From NCBI GenBank assembly GCA_050955065.1, contig JBPBQT010000214.1, forward strand, positions 1 to 9,827: a DNA stretch of 9,827 nt, in the 5' to 3' direction. The stretch is from Robbsia sp050955065 (GTDB lineage: Bacteria; Pseudomonadota; Gammaproteobacteria; Burkholderiales; Burkholderiaceae). Positions 1 to 6,020 of this stretch are shown piece after piece. Both the position numbers and the translations under genes were made by a program. The stretch's first letter is position 1. Each line of letters starts with the position of its first letter. The notes under the pieces were generated by a model, which had not been told where the DNA came from, ran no database searches, and saw nothing but the letters and a program-made list of their open reading frames with translations.

Positions 1-137
1 GCGCCGGTAGCGACGAAACGCATCGCGAGAAAGATCGATGCCATGCCGCAGGCGGCGTTCCCGAGGGTGAAGACATCCGCGAGATGAAGCTCCCGGATCA
101 TCGAGAAATGCTTCGGACGGTCGACGGATGACGGCAT
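1..137 (-). CDS. CDP-alcohol phosphatidyltransferase, phosphatidylserine-synthase-like (partial, N-terminus only)
   Basis: The reverse strand from the ATG at 137 is open to the window edge and gives 45 residues, so only the N-terminus is seen. Residues 19-45 form a hydrophobic stretch containing LADVFTLGNAACG, the 'N-x-x-T-x-x-N-x-x-C/G' pattern that opens the first membrane helix of CDP-diacylglycerol-serine O-phosphatidyltransferases and related CDP-alcohol phosphatidyltransferases. The family's catalytic motif (DG-x2-AR-x8-9-G-x3-D-x3-D) would lie beyond base 1, so the substrate (serine, glycerol or another alcohol) cannot be decided. The start is chosen because GGAG lies 5 bases upstream. 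An in-frame ATG at 164 has no ribosome site, and an internal Met13 is also possible. The gene lies downstream of pgpA and cinA on the same strand, and PgpA also acts in phospholipid synthesis. Likely an inner-membrane protein. The family call is fairly good; the exact reaction is inferred. Confidence 0.66.
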   Translation of the reverse strand, partial: MPSSVDRPKHFSMIRELHLADVFTLGNAACGMASIFLAMRFVATG

Positions 138-308
138 TGTGGCTCCAGAGGATAGAAAGGACATGCGGGCCGCGAAATGCCGCGGCGGCACCAGTCAAAG
201 CAATACCCTTGCCCGCTTGATGATCGAGGCGTCGCCCTGTTTCCCGCCCGACGCTTCGCGCACTGCCGACACGGCCCGTTCGCGCTTCGCCATCCGTGCT
301 TTGGCCGG
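138..308. other. Intergenic region between cinA and the phosphatidyltransferase gene
   Basis: This 171-base same-strand gap shows no convincing gene. A 6-bp perfect stem (GCCGCG / CGCGGC at 169-174 and 181-186, loop of 6) is present but has no T tract and does not look like a terminator. On the minus strand the frame of cinA stays open after its TGA for about 37 more codons (including an ATG at 293) to a TGA at 195-197. No ribosome site precedes that ATG, and long open frames are common at this base composition. No clear promoter was found for the phosphatidyltransferase gene. Confidence 0.45.
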
Positions 309-917
309 TCAGTACGTCTGGCCGGCGGTGAGCAGGCGCAGCAGGCCCCGCAGCGCGTGAACGGTGGCCTGTTCGCGGATGCTCGCGCGGTCGCCGTCGA
401 AATGGCAGGTCTCGGTCCGGGAGCGCATGGTTCCGGCCGTACGGACGCCGGCTGCCCGGACGCCGCCATCCCGCGCATCATCGGCGGCGCTGTCGTCGCG
501 ACCGGTGCCACTGCCGCCATGCTGCGCCCAGCCGAAGCACACGGTACCCACCGGTTTGGCCGGCGTGCCGCCGCCCGGTCCGGCAATTCCGGTCACCGCG
601 ACGGCAATTTGTGCAAAGCTCGCGGCCAGCGCGCCTTCGGCCATGGCCTGCGCCACCGGCTCGCTGACCGCGCCGTATTGCGCGATCACGGGGCCGGGAA
701 CCCCGATCGCCGTGCTTTTCGCTTCGTTGGAATAGGTCACGTAACCGCGCTCGAACCACGCGCTGCTGCCGGGAATGTCGGTGACCGCCGCGGCGATCAT
801 GCCGCCGGTGCAGGACTCGGCGCTGACCAGCAGCCATCCCGCGGCGCAAAGCGCGTCGCCGAGTTCGGCGGCCAGTGATTGCAGGTGACGGCCCGCAGGC
901 GCTATCGCACTACCCAT
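309..917 (-). CDS. cinA: CinA C-terminal-domain protein, NMN amidohydrolase (PncC-like)
   Basis: This 202-residue protein is a stand-alone CinA C-terminal domain, the family that includes PncC. PncC hydrolyses nicotinamide mononucleotide to nicotinic acid mononucleotide plus ammonia in the pyridine-nucleotide salvage cycle, in the cytoplasm. Family signatures are all visible: SAESCTGG at 32-39 (conserved Ser35), the GYVTYSNEAK segment at 58-67 (conserved Tyr and Lys67), GAVSEPVA at 82-89, and AVTGIAGPGGGTPAKPVGTV at 107-126. The N-terminal molybdopterin-binding-like domain of full-length CinA is absent. Residues about 134-163 are a Gly/Ala/Asp/Arg-rich low-complexity insertion, which makes the protein longer than the usual 160-170 residues. 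Start choice: ATG 917 has GGGGAG 7 bases upstream and matches the usual distance to AESCTGG. ATG 980 is in frame with an even better GGAGG and would add 21 non-conserved residues, so it stays possible. It follows pgpA closely and is probably in its operon. Confidence 0.9.
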   Translation of the reverse strand: MGSAIAPAGRHLQSLAAELGDALCAAGWLLVSAESCTGGMIAAAVTDIPGSSAWFERGYVTYSNEAKSTAIGVPGPVIAQYGAVSEPVAQAMAEGALAASFAQIAVAVTGIAGPGGGTPAKPVGTVCFGWAQHGGSGTGRDDSAADDARDGGVRAAGVRTAGTMRSRTETCHFDGDRASIREQATVHALRGLLRLLTAGQTY

Positions 918-996
918 GACGATTCTCCCCGGGTTGTATGACGGGATACGGCTGGTTCGGTATGCAGAAGACGGGTGCATGGACCCCCTCCGGGGC

Positions 997-1593
997 TCAT
1001 TGCCGCCAGAGCGCGATGACGATCAAGGTGAACAGCGCGGCGACGATATCGTCGAACATGATGCCGAAGCCGCCTTTCAGACGCCGGTCGAAATAGCGGA
1101 TCGGCGGCGGTTTGACCATGTCGAAGAAGCGGAACACCAGGAAACTGCCCAGTTGCCCGGCGAAGGTGGTGGGCATCACGAACAGCAGCACGATCCAGAT
1201 CGCGACGATCTCGTCCCACACCACCGAACCGGGGTCCGGCACGCGCATCCGCCGGGCGGTGAAGCCGCAGAGTCCGACGCCCAGCACGAAGCCCGCCGCG
1301 ATCACCACCAGCCAGGCGCGGGTGCTCAGATACGGATTGAGCACAACGAACGACAGCCAGCCGAACAGTGTGCCACAGGTGCCCGGCATGATCGGCGACA
1401 GGCCGCTGCCGAAACCCAGGGACACGATATGAAACGGGTGCGACAGCATGAACCGCAGCGTCGGCCGCTGCGCACGCGGCCGGGGAACGTCGTGCGGTCC
1501 TCCTCTGCCGGGCGCGGCGCGGTCGACGACGGTCCATTCGGGATCGGGCTGCGCGCCGGAGGAGGGGGGCGGACGGGATGGGTCAGTCGGCAT
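997..1593 (-). CDS. pgpA: Phosphatidylglycerophosphatase A
   Basis: This 198-residue protein is PgpA, which dephosphorylates phosphatidylglycerophosphate to phosphatidylglycerol at the inner membrane. The diagnostic motifs occur in order: GFGSGLSPIMPGTCGTLFGW (60-79), the acidic pair in VVWDEIVAIW (124-133), and the metal-binding GGFGIMFDDIVAALF (174-188). Hydrophobic segments at about 75-87, 94-111, 128-142 and 184-196 fit a small multi-pass membrane enzyme. Residues 1-45 are a Pro/Arg-rich, probably disordered extension before the conserved core. An internal ATG at 1449 (Met49) would remove it but has no ribosome site. The ATG at 1593 overlaps the last 11 bases of thiL (ATG...TGA within 11 bases), so translation is probably coupled to thiL; only a distant AGGA is seen upstream. 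thiL beside pgpA is a common pairing in proteobacteria, although the pathways (thiamine, phospholipid) are unrelated. Confidence 0.95.
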   Translation of the reverse strand: MPTDPSRPPPSSGAQPDPEWTVVDRAAPGRGGPHDVPRPRAQRPTLRFMLSHPFHIVSLGFGSGLSPIMPGTCGTLFGWLSFVVLNPYLSTRAWLVVIAAGFVLGVGLCGFTARRMRVPDPGSVVWDEIVAIWIVLLFVMPTTFAGQLGSFLVFRFFDMVKPPPIRYFDRRLKGGFGIMFDDIVAALFTLIVIALWRQ

Positions 1594-2740
1594 GAAAGTG
1601 GTCGAATCCTGTGAGGGAAAGGGGCAGCGGCGCGCCGTCGCGGTCGATCCACGTCAGGCGCGCCGTTTCGGCGGGAGGCGGCGCGCCGGCCGTTGCCGGG
1701 GGAGCTGCCGAGGGGGCCGCCGGGTCCAGGGCGACGATCGTGCCGATGCGGCTCAGCCGCACCCCGCACTGCGCGGCGGCGTCGAGCATCCGCGCGCGCG
1801 CGGCCACCGGCGCCGTCAGGCACAGTTCGTAGTCGTCGCCGCCGGCCAGCGTGCACTCGCGCTGGATCGCCGTGCTCCGGCGCCGCAGGTGGATCGAACG
1901 CGGCACGGCGTCGGCGTCGACCACCGCACCGACGCCGGAGCGCCTGAGGATGTGGCCGAGATCGCCGGCGAGGCCGTCGGAGAGGTCGATCGCCGCGTGC
2001 GCGATGCCGCGCAGCGCGACGCCGAGCGCGACGCGCGGCTCGGGCATCTCCATGGCGTCGCGCACCGCCGCGAGGGTGGCCGCCGCGTCGCGGTCCGCGT
2101 CGTCGTCGGCAGTGTGTTGCGCGCGCGCGTCGATTCGGGCGGGGACGGCGCCATCGGCCGGGCGATCGACGTCGGCGGAAAAGTCGGCGGGACCCGCGTC
2201 GTCGCGCCAGTCGCCGCGCATCAGGCCGAGCGCCAGCCGGGCGTCGCCGAGCGTGCCCGAAACCCAGATGTCGTCACCGGCGCGGGCCGCGTCGCGGCGC
2301 AGCGCCAGACCGGTGGGCACATCGCCGAAGATCGTGATGCCGATCGTCAGCGGACCGGCGGTGGTGTCGCCGCCGACCAGTTCGCAGCCGAAACGCTCCG
2401 CGAGCGCGAACAGTCCGGCGGAGAAGGCCTCCAGCCAGTCGGCCTCGGCGCGCGGCAGCGCCAGCGCCAGCGTGAACGCGGTCGGCGTGGCGCCCATTGC
2501 CGCCAGGTCCGACAGGTTCACCGCGAGGCATTTGTGCCCGAGCCGGTACGGGTCGACATCGGCCAGGAAGTGCCGTCCGGCCACCAGCATGTCGGTGGAC
2601 ACGGCGAAGTCGGCGCCGGGCCGGCCAGGCAGCAGCGCGCAGTCGTCGCCGATGCCCAGATGCGCGGCCCGCCCCAGAGCGGCGGCGCGGCGGGCGCGCT
2701 GCAAAAAGAAACGGTCGATCAGGTCAAATTCACTCAACAT
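1583..2740 (-). CDS. thiL: Thiamine-monophosphate kinase
   Basis: This 385-residue protein is ThiL, which makes the active cofactor thiamine diphosphate from thiamine monophosphate and ATP. It belongs to the PurM-like (AIR synthase-related) ATPase superfamily. Visible motifs: HLGIGDDCALL (27-37), STDMLVAGRHF (48-58), NLSDLAAMGA (75-84), LVGGDTT (121-127), VSGTLGDARLAL (160-171), PEPRVALG (233-240), AIDLSDGLAGDLGHI (250-264) and AGGDDYEL (299-306); the Asp clusters bind Mg/ATP phosphates. It is longer than the usual ~320-330 residues because of an Asp/Ala-rich insertion at about 177-222, between the SGTLGDA and PEPRVALG motifs, and an Ala/Pro-rich stretch near the C-terminus. The start at ATG 2740 gives MLSEFDLI, the normal family start; an in-frame GTG at 2758 would add six residues. 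No good ribosome site is seen for either. It is the promoter-proximal gene of thiL-pgpA-cinA and is divergent from maeB. Confidence 0.96.
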   Translation of the reverse strand: MLSEFDLIDRFFLQRARRAAALGRAAHLGIGDDCALLPGRPGADFAVSTDMLVAGRHFLADVDPYRLGHKCLAVNLSDLAAMGATPTAFTLALALPRAEADWLEAFSAGLFALAERFGCELVGGDTTAGPLTIGITIFGDVPTGLALRRDAARAGDDIWVSGTLGDARLALGLMRGDWRDDAGPADFSADVDRPADGAVPARIDARAQHTADDDADRDAAATLAAVRDAMEMPEPRVALGVALRGIAHAAIDLSDGLAGDLGHILRRSGVGAVVDADAVPRSIHLRRRSTAIQRECTLAGGDDYELCLTAPVAARARMLDAAAQCGVRLSRIGTIVALDPAAPSAAPPATAGAPPPAETARLTWIDRDGAPLPLSLTGFDHFHAD

Positions 2741-2875
2741 GCTGACAAAAGAGGACACTCATACGGTAAAGGGACGGATTCGGGTTTCCCCGCGCGGGTT
2801 CCGCGTCCCGCTGCGGGTGGCAGGCGCATCATGCCCTTTGCATGACGAAGCCGTAAATGCGGCGATATTTGGCGC

Positions 2876-2881
2876 TACAAT
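2876..2881 (+). promoter_or_regulatory. Candidate -10 element for maeB
   Basis: TACAAT matches the sigma70 -10 consensus at five of six positions and lies 44 bases before the maeB ATG, which would give a short leader of about 38 bases. No good -35 hexamer occurs 16-18 bases upstream (the sequence there is near GTAAAT), so the promoter may need an activator or be weak. The rest of the 185-base thiL-maeB spacer shows no other strong element, and I could not place a convincing promoter for thiL on the opposite strand. Confidence 0.45.
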
Positions 2882-2925
2882 GCGCGGTCAGTTTCCTTTC
2901 GATCCCGCTAGATCCGCAGGTTCTT

Positions 2926-5223
2926 ATGTCCACACCAGTGAATGAAAAACTGCGCGAAGCCGCGCTTGATTATCACGAATTCCCGACGCCGGGTAAAATT
3001 GCGATCGCTCCGACGAAGCAATTGTTGAATCAGCGCGATCTGGCGCTCGCGTATTCGCCCGGCGTCGCCGCGGCGTGCGAGGAGATCGTCAAGGACCCGT
3101 TGAACGCCGCACGCTTCACCGCGCGCAGCAATCTGGTCGGCGTCGTGACGAATGGTACCGCGGTCCTCGGCCTGGGCGATATCGGCCCGCTCGCCTCCAA
3201 GCCCGTGATGGAAGGCAAGGCGGTGCTGTTCAAGAAGTTCGCCGGCATCGACGTCTTCGACATCGAGTTGAATGAAAAAGATCCGCTCAAGCTGATCGAG
3301 GTGATCGTCGCGCTCGAACCGACGTTCGGCGGCATCAATCTCGAAGACATCAAGGCGCCGGACTGCTTCGTCGTCGAGCGCGAATGCCGCAAGCGCATGA
3401 ACATTCCGGTGTTCCATGACGACCAGCATGGCACGGCGATCGTCGTCGCGGCGGCGGTCACGAACGCGATGAAGGTCGTGGGCAAGGAACTGTCCGAGGT
3501 CAAGGTGGTGTCGTCGGGCGCCGGCGCGGCCGCGCTGGCCTGTCTCGATCTGCTGCTCGACATCGGCGTGAAGCTCGAGAACATCACGGTGACCGATCTT
3601 GCCGGCGTCGTCTACAAGGGCCGCGTCGAGCTGATGGACCCGGACAAGGACCGTTTCGCGCGCGAAACGTCCGAGCGCACGCTGCTCGAGGCGATCGAAG
3701 GTGCGGACATTTTCGTCGGTCTGTCCGCGGGCGGTGTGCTGAAGCAGGAAATGGTCGTCAAGATGGCGAACCGTCCGCTGATCCTGGCGCTGGCGAACCC
3801 GAATCCGGAGATCCTGCCGGAACTGGCGCTGGAAGTGCGCCCGGACGCGCTGATCGCCACGGGTCGCACCGACTACCCGAACCAGGTCAACAACGTCCTG
3901 TGCTTCCCGTTCATCTTCCGCGGCGCGCTCGACGCGGGCGCCACCACGGTGACGCGGGAAATGGAAATCGCCGCGGTCAACGCGATCGCGGAACTCGCGC
4001 GCCAGGAGCAGAGCGACGTCGTGGCGACCGCCTACGGCATCCAGGATCTGTCCTTCGGTCCCGAGTACCTGATTCCGAAGCCGTTCGACCCGCGCCTGAT
4101 CGTCAAGATCGCGCCGGCCGTGGCCAAGGCCGCGATGGATTCCGGCGTGGCCAGCCGTCCGATCGAGGACATGGACGCCTACGAACAGCATCTGCAGCAG
4201 TTCGTCTATCAGAGCGGCACGATCATGAAGCCGGTGTTCCAGGTCGCGCGCGCCGCCACGCCGGAACAGAAGAAGGTCGTGTTCAGCGAAGGCGAGGAAG
4301 AGCGCGTGCTGCGCGCGGTGCAGATCCTGGTCGACGAGAAGATCGCGTCGCCGATCCTGGTGGGCCGCCCCGCGGTGATCCAGCAGCGCATCGCCCGCTA
4401 CGGGCTGCGCCTGATCCAGGACCACGACTACACGGTGGTCAATCCGGAAGCCGACGAACGCTATCGCGACTACTGGCAAACCTACCTCCAGATGCAGGCG
4501 CGCAAGGGCACCACCGCGCAGTCGGCGAAGCTCGAAATGCGGCGCCGCCCGACGCTGATCGGTTCGATGCTGGTGAAGAAGGGCGAGGCGCGCGGCATGA
4601 TCTGCGGCACGATCAGCACCACGCACCGGCACCTGCATTTCATCGACCAGGTACTGGGCAAGCGTGAGGGCGCGACGGTCTATGGCGCGATGAACGCGCT
4701 GATGCTGCCGGGCCGCCAGATCTTCCTGGTCGACACGCACGTGAACTACGACCCGACGCCGGAGCAGCTGGCCGAGATCACGATCATGGCGGCCGAGGAA
4801 GTGCGCCGCTTCGGCATCGAGCCGAAGATCGCGCTGCTGTCGCACTCGAACTTCGGTTCGAGCAAGGAGCCGAGCGCGCAGAAGATGCGCGACACGTTCG
4901 AGATCCTGAAGGTGCGGGCGCCCGACCTGGAAATCGAAGGCGAGATGCACGGCGACCTCGCGCTGGATCCGAAGATGCGCGCCGACCTGATGCCGGACTC
5001 GCCGCTGCAGGGCGAAGCGAACCTGCTGGTGATGCCGAACATCGACGCCGCCAACATCGCCTACAACCTGCTGAAGACGGCCGCCGGCAACAACGTGGCG
5101 ATCGGCCCGATCCTGCTCGGCGCGGCGCAGCCGGTCCACGTGCTGACCGCGTCGGCCACGGTGCGCCGCATCGTCAACATGACGGCCCTGCTGGTGGCCG
5201 ACATCGTCGCCGAGGACCGCTGA
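2926..5223 (+). CDS. maeB: NADP-dependent malic enzyme with phosphotransacetylase-like C-terminal domain
   Basis: This 765-residue protein is the large, two-domain MaeB type of malic enzyme, which oxidatively decarboxylates malate to pyruvate and makes NADPH in the cytoplasm. In the malic-enzyme part (about 1-425) the following are visible: AYSPGVAAACEEI (42-54, likely catalytic Tyr43), EGKAVLFKKFAGIDVFDIEL (96-115, likely catalytic Lys98), the metal-ligand region NLEDIKAPDCF (138-148), FHDDQHGTAI (163-172), the dinucleotide-binding SSGAGAAALACLDLL (196-210), ANPNPEI (290-296) and GRTDYPNQVNNVLCFPF (313-329). Residues about 430-765 resemble phosphate acetyltransferase; in this family that domain is known to support oligomerisation and acetyl-CoA control rather than transacetylase activity. 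The start at ATG 2926 (MSTPVNEKLREAALDYHEFP) matches the family; an in-frame ATG at 2857 would add 23 poorly conserved residues. The ribosome site is weak (CAGG, 5 bases away). The gene is monocistronic, closed by a strong terminator. Length and motifs are normal, with no sign of damage. Confidence 0.97.
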   Translation: MSTPVNEKLREAALDYHEFPTPGKIAIAPTKQLLNQRDLALAYSPGVAAACEEIVKDPLNAARFTARSNLVGVVTNGTAVLGLGDIGPLASKPVMEGKAVLFKKFAGIDVFDIELNEKDPLKLIEVIVALEPTFGGINLEDIKAPDCFVVERECRKRMNIPVFHDDQHGTAIVVAAAVTNAMKVVGKELSEVKVVSSGAGAAALACLDLLLDIGVKLENITVTDLAGVVYKGRVELMDPDKDRFARETSERTLLEAIEGADIFVGLSAGGVLKQEMVVKMANRPLILALANPNPEILPELALEVRPDALIATGRTDYPNQVNNVLCFPFIFRGALDAGATTVTREMEIAAVNAIAELARQEQSDVVATAYGIQDLSFGPEYLIPKPFDPRLIVKIAPAVAKAAMDSGVASRPIEDMDAYEQHLQQFVYQSGTIMKPVFQVARAATPEQKKVVFSEGEEERVLRAVQILVDEKIASPILVGRPAVIQQRIARYGLRLIQDHDYTVVNPEADERYRDYWQTYLQMQARKGTTAQSAKLEMRRRPTLIGSMLVKKGEARGMICGTISTTHRHLHFIDQVLGKREGATVYGAMNALMLPGRQIFLVDTHVNYDPTPEQLAEITIMAAEEVRRFGIEPKIALLSHSNFGSSKEPSAQKMRDTFEILKVRAPDLEIEGEMHGDLALDPKMRADLMPDSPLQGEANLLVMPNIDAANIAYNLLKTAAGNNVAIGPILLGAAQPVHVLTASATVRRIVNMTALLVADIVAEDR

Positions 5224-5238
5224 ACCCGGCCGGTCCGT

Positions 5239-5284
5239 ACGGGCCCCGGATGCGCGTGTGCCGCATCCGGGGCCCGTTCTTTTA
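5239..5284 (+). terminator. Strong intrinsic terminator after maeB
   Basis: A perfect 16-bp stem, ACGGGCCCCGGATGCG at 5239-5254 pairing with 5262-5277, has a 7-base loop (CGTGTGC) and is followed directly by TTCTTTTA. It begins 16 bases after the maeB stop codon, so maeB is likely transcribed alone and the ribonuclease gene downstream needs its own promoter. The opposite strand has no T tract after the stem, so termination should be one-directional. Confidence 0.93.
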
Positions 5285-5321
5285 TACGGTCATGGCGCGT
5301 CGCGCGCATCGGCAATCGTCT

Positions 5322-5335
5322 GATATCGCGATATC
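5322..5335. repeat. 14-bp perfect palindrome, possible operator
   Basis: GATATCGCGATATC is self-complementary over all 14 bases. It sits directly upstream of, and almost touching, the candidate -35 box at 5339, and about 250 bases before the ribonuclease start. A dimeric regulator could bind here, but I do not recognise the site as belonging to a known regulator. Confidence 0.5.
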
Positions 5336-5338
5336 TCG

Positions 5339-5367
5339 TTGATTCGTCTTGCCATTAGAGATACCCT
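5339..5367 (+). promoter_or_regulatory. Candidate weak promoter for the ribonuclease-barstar unit
   Basis: TTGATT at 5339-5344 (four of six matches to TTGACA) is followed after 17 bases by TACCCT at 5362-5367, which keeps only the key T, A and final T of the -10 consensus. A start near 5374 would leave a leader of about 210 bases. The upstream terminator makes a local promoter necessary, and this is the best pair I can see, but the match is modest. Confidence 0.35.
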
Positions 5368-5466
5368 TACGCCTTCAGCGGTCTGATTTTGGCGGGCGCG
5401 CGTGCGTTTTTTCTGGTAGGCGCGGCATATCGGCAAGGGAAAGTCCCGACCTGTGCGGCGACGGCC

Positions 5467-5489
5467 CGCCGGCAGCGGGCCTGCCGGCG
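5467..5489 (+). repeat. GC-rich inverted repeat in the ribonuclease leader
   Basis: CGCCGGCAG and CTGCCGGCG form a perfect 9-bp stem around the loop CGGGC. The right arm's CTGCCGGC recurs at 5521, followed both times by a similar ACGGC word, so alternative pairings are possible. There is no T tract directly after it, so it is not a terminator. It may simply reflect the base composition or may structure the leader RNA. Confidence 0.45.
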
Positions 5490-5574
5490 ACGGCTCGGGC
5501 CGCGGCGGGCATCCGCAGGGCTGCCGGCAACGGCCGGTGTCGACGCGGCGGCGCTGTTCCCGGGGAACGGATCC

Positions 5575-5580
5575 AGGAGG
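5575..5580 (+). promoter_or_regulatory. Ribosome binding site that fixes the ribonuclease start
   Basis: AGGAGG, a perfect Shine-Dalgarno sequence, lies 7 bases before ATG 5588. It rules out the in-frame upstream ATG at 5453, whose extra 45 residues are Arg/Gly-rich and would sit in front of an otherwise typical signal peptide. Confidence 0.9.
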
Positions 5581-5587
5581 CACGGTG

Positions 5588-6013
5588 ATGCGTGGTCTGC
5601 TCAATCGGATGCGACGCGGCGCGCTGACGCTGGCGATCGCGACGGGTTGCCTCGGCAGCATGACGCAGGCCGTCCACGCGCGCGATTTCGCGCCGCGCCT
5701 GGCGCCGGCGTGGGTCCAGAACTTTTCGCCGGTCATTCCGGTATCGAAACTCCCCGTCGCGGCCGCGCGCCTGCTGGCCACCATCCGTGCCGGCGGGGAA
5801 TTTCCGTACGAAAAGGATGGCGCCATCTTCGGCAACCGCGAACGGCTGCTGCCACGGCAGCCGCGCGGCTATTACCGGGAATATACGGTTCCCACGCCGC
5901 GGGCACGGGACCGGGGCGCCAGGAGGATCGTTTGTGGAGGACCGCCGCGGACAACCGACGAGTGCTACTACACGGATGACCATTACAGCAGTTTCAAACG
6001 AATCCAGGGATGA
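5588..6013 (+). CDS. Secreted guanyl-specific ribonuclease, barnase/RNase Sa (N1/T1) family
   Basis: This 141-residue precursor is an exported endoribonuclease that should cleave single-stranded RNA after G through a 2',3'-cyclic phosphate. Residues 1-31 look like a signal peptide: Arg-rich start, hydrophobic core LTLAIATG, and AVHA before a likely signal peptidase I cut after Ala31. IATGC at 17-21 also fits a loose lipobox, so a lipoprotein form is possible. The mature part has the family core: GGEFPYEKDGAIFGNRE (69-85), LP at 88-89, GYYREYTVPTP (94-104), RGARRIVCGG (109-118) and YYTDDHYSSF (127-136). By alignment with RNase Sa, Glu98 is the general base, His132 the general acid, and Arg109/Arg113 bind the phosphate. 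All are present, so the enzyme should be active. Cys116 and Cys126 could form a disulfide. It is followed 7 bases later by a barstar gene, as expected for a nuclease-immunity pair. Confidence 0.93.
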   Translation: MRGLLNRMRRGALTLAIATGCLGSMTQAVHARDFAPRLAPAWVQNFSPVIPVSKLPVAAARLLATIRAGGEFPYEKDGAIFGNRERLLPRQPRGYYREYTVPTPRARDRGARRIVCGGPPRTTDECYYTDDHYSSFKRIQG

Positions 6014-6020
6014 CAACGGT

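Larger units (their letters stand above)
5285..5587. other. Non-coding leader of the ribonuclease-barstar unit
   Basis: These 303 bases lie between the maeB terminator and the ribonuclease start, and no gene is supported in them. The open frames that cross the stretch are low-complexity Arg/Ala/Gly/Pro translations or lie antisense to the genes. It holds, in order, a 14-bp palindrome, a weak sigma70-like promoter, a run of six T residues near 5407, a GC-rich tract with a 9-bp hairpin and repeated CTGCCGGC words, and finally a perfect ribosome binding site. The first part (to about 5375) is visibly more AT-rich than the surrounding DNA, as expected for a promoter region. Confidence 0.6.

Noticed and set aside
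169..186. Hairpin GCCGCG / CGCGGC as a cinA terminator
   Set aside because: Only 6 bp with no T tract, and far from the cinA stop.
195..293. A 32-codon minus-strand frame after cinA (MAKRERAVSAVREASGGK...)
   Set aside because: It has no ribosome site and no recognisable similarity; it is simply the cinA frame staying open after its stop codon.
902..1000. A short minus-strand frame whose ATG overlaps the pgpA stop (ATGA)
   Set aside because: The overlap looks like coupling, but the 32-residue product has no features and overlaps the cinA start in another frame.
2908..5139. A 743-codon open frame antisense to maeB
   Set aside because: It lies fully opposite a gene with complete family motifs, its translation is His/Arg/Asp/Leu-rich with no recognisable domain, and long antisense frames are expected in GC-rich coding DNA with strong third-position bias.
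5453..5587. An N-terminal extension of the ribonuclease from ATG 5453
   Set aside because: The added residues are Arg/Gly-rich, would bury the signal peptide, and the perfect AGGAGG at 5575-5580 points to ATG 5588.
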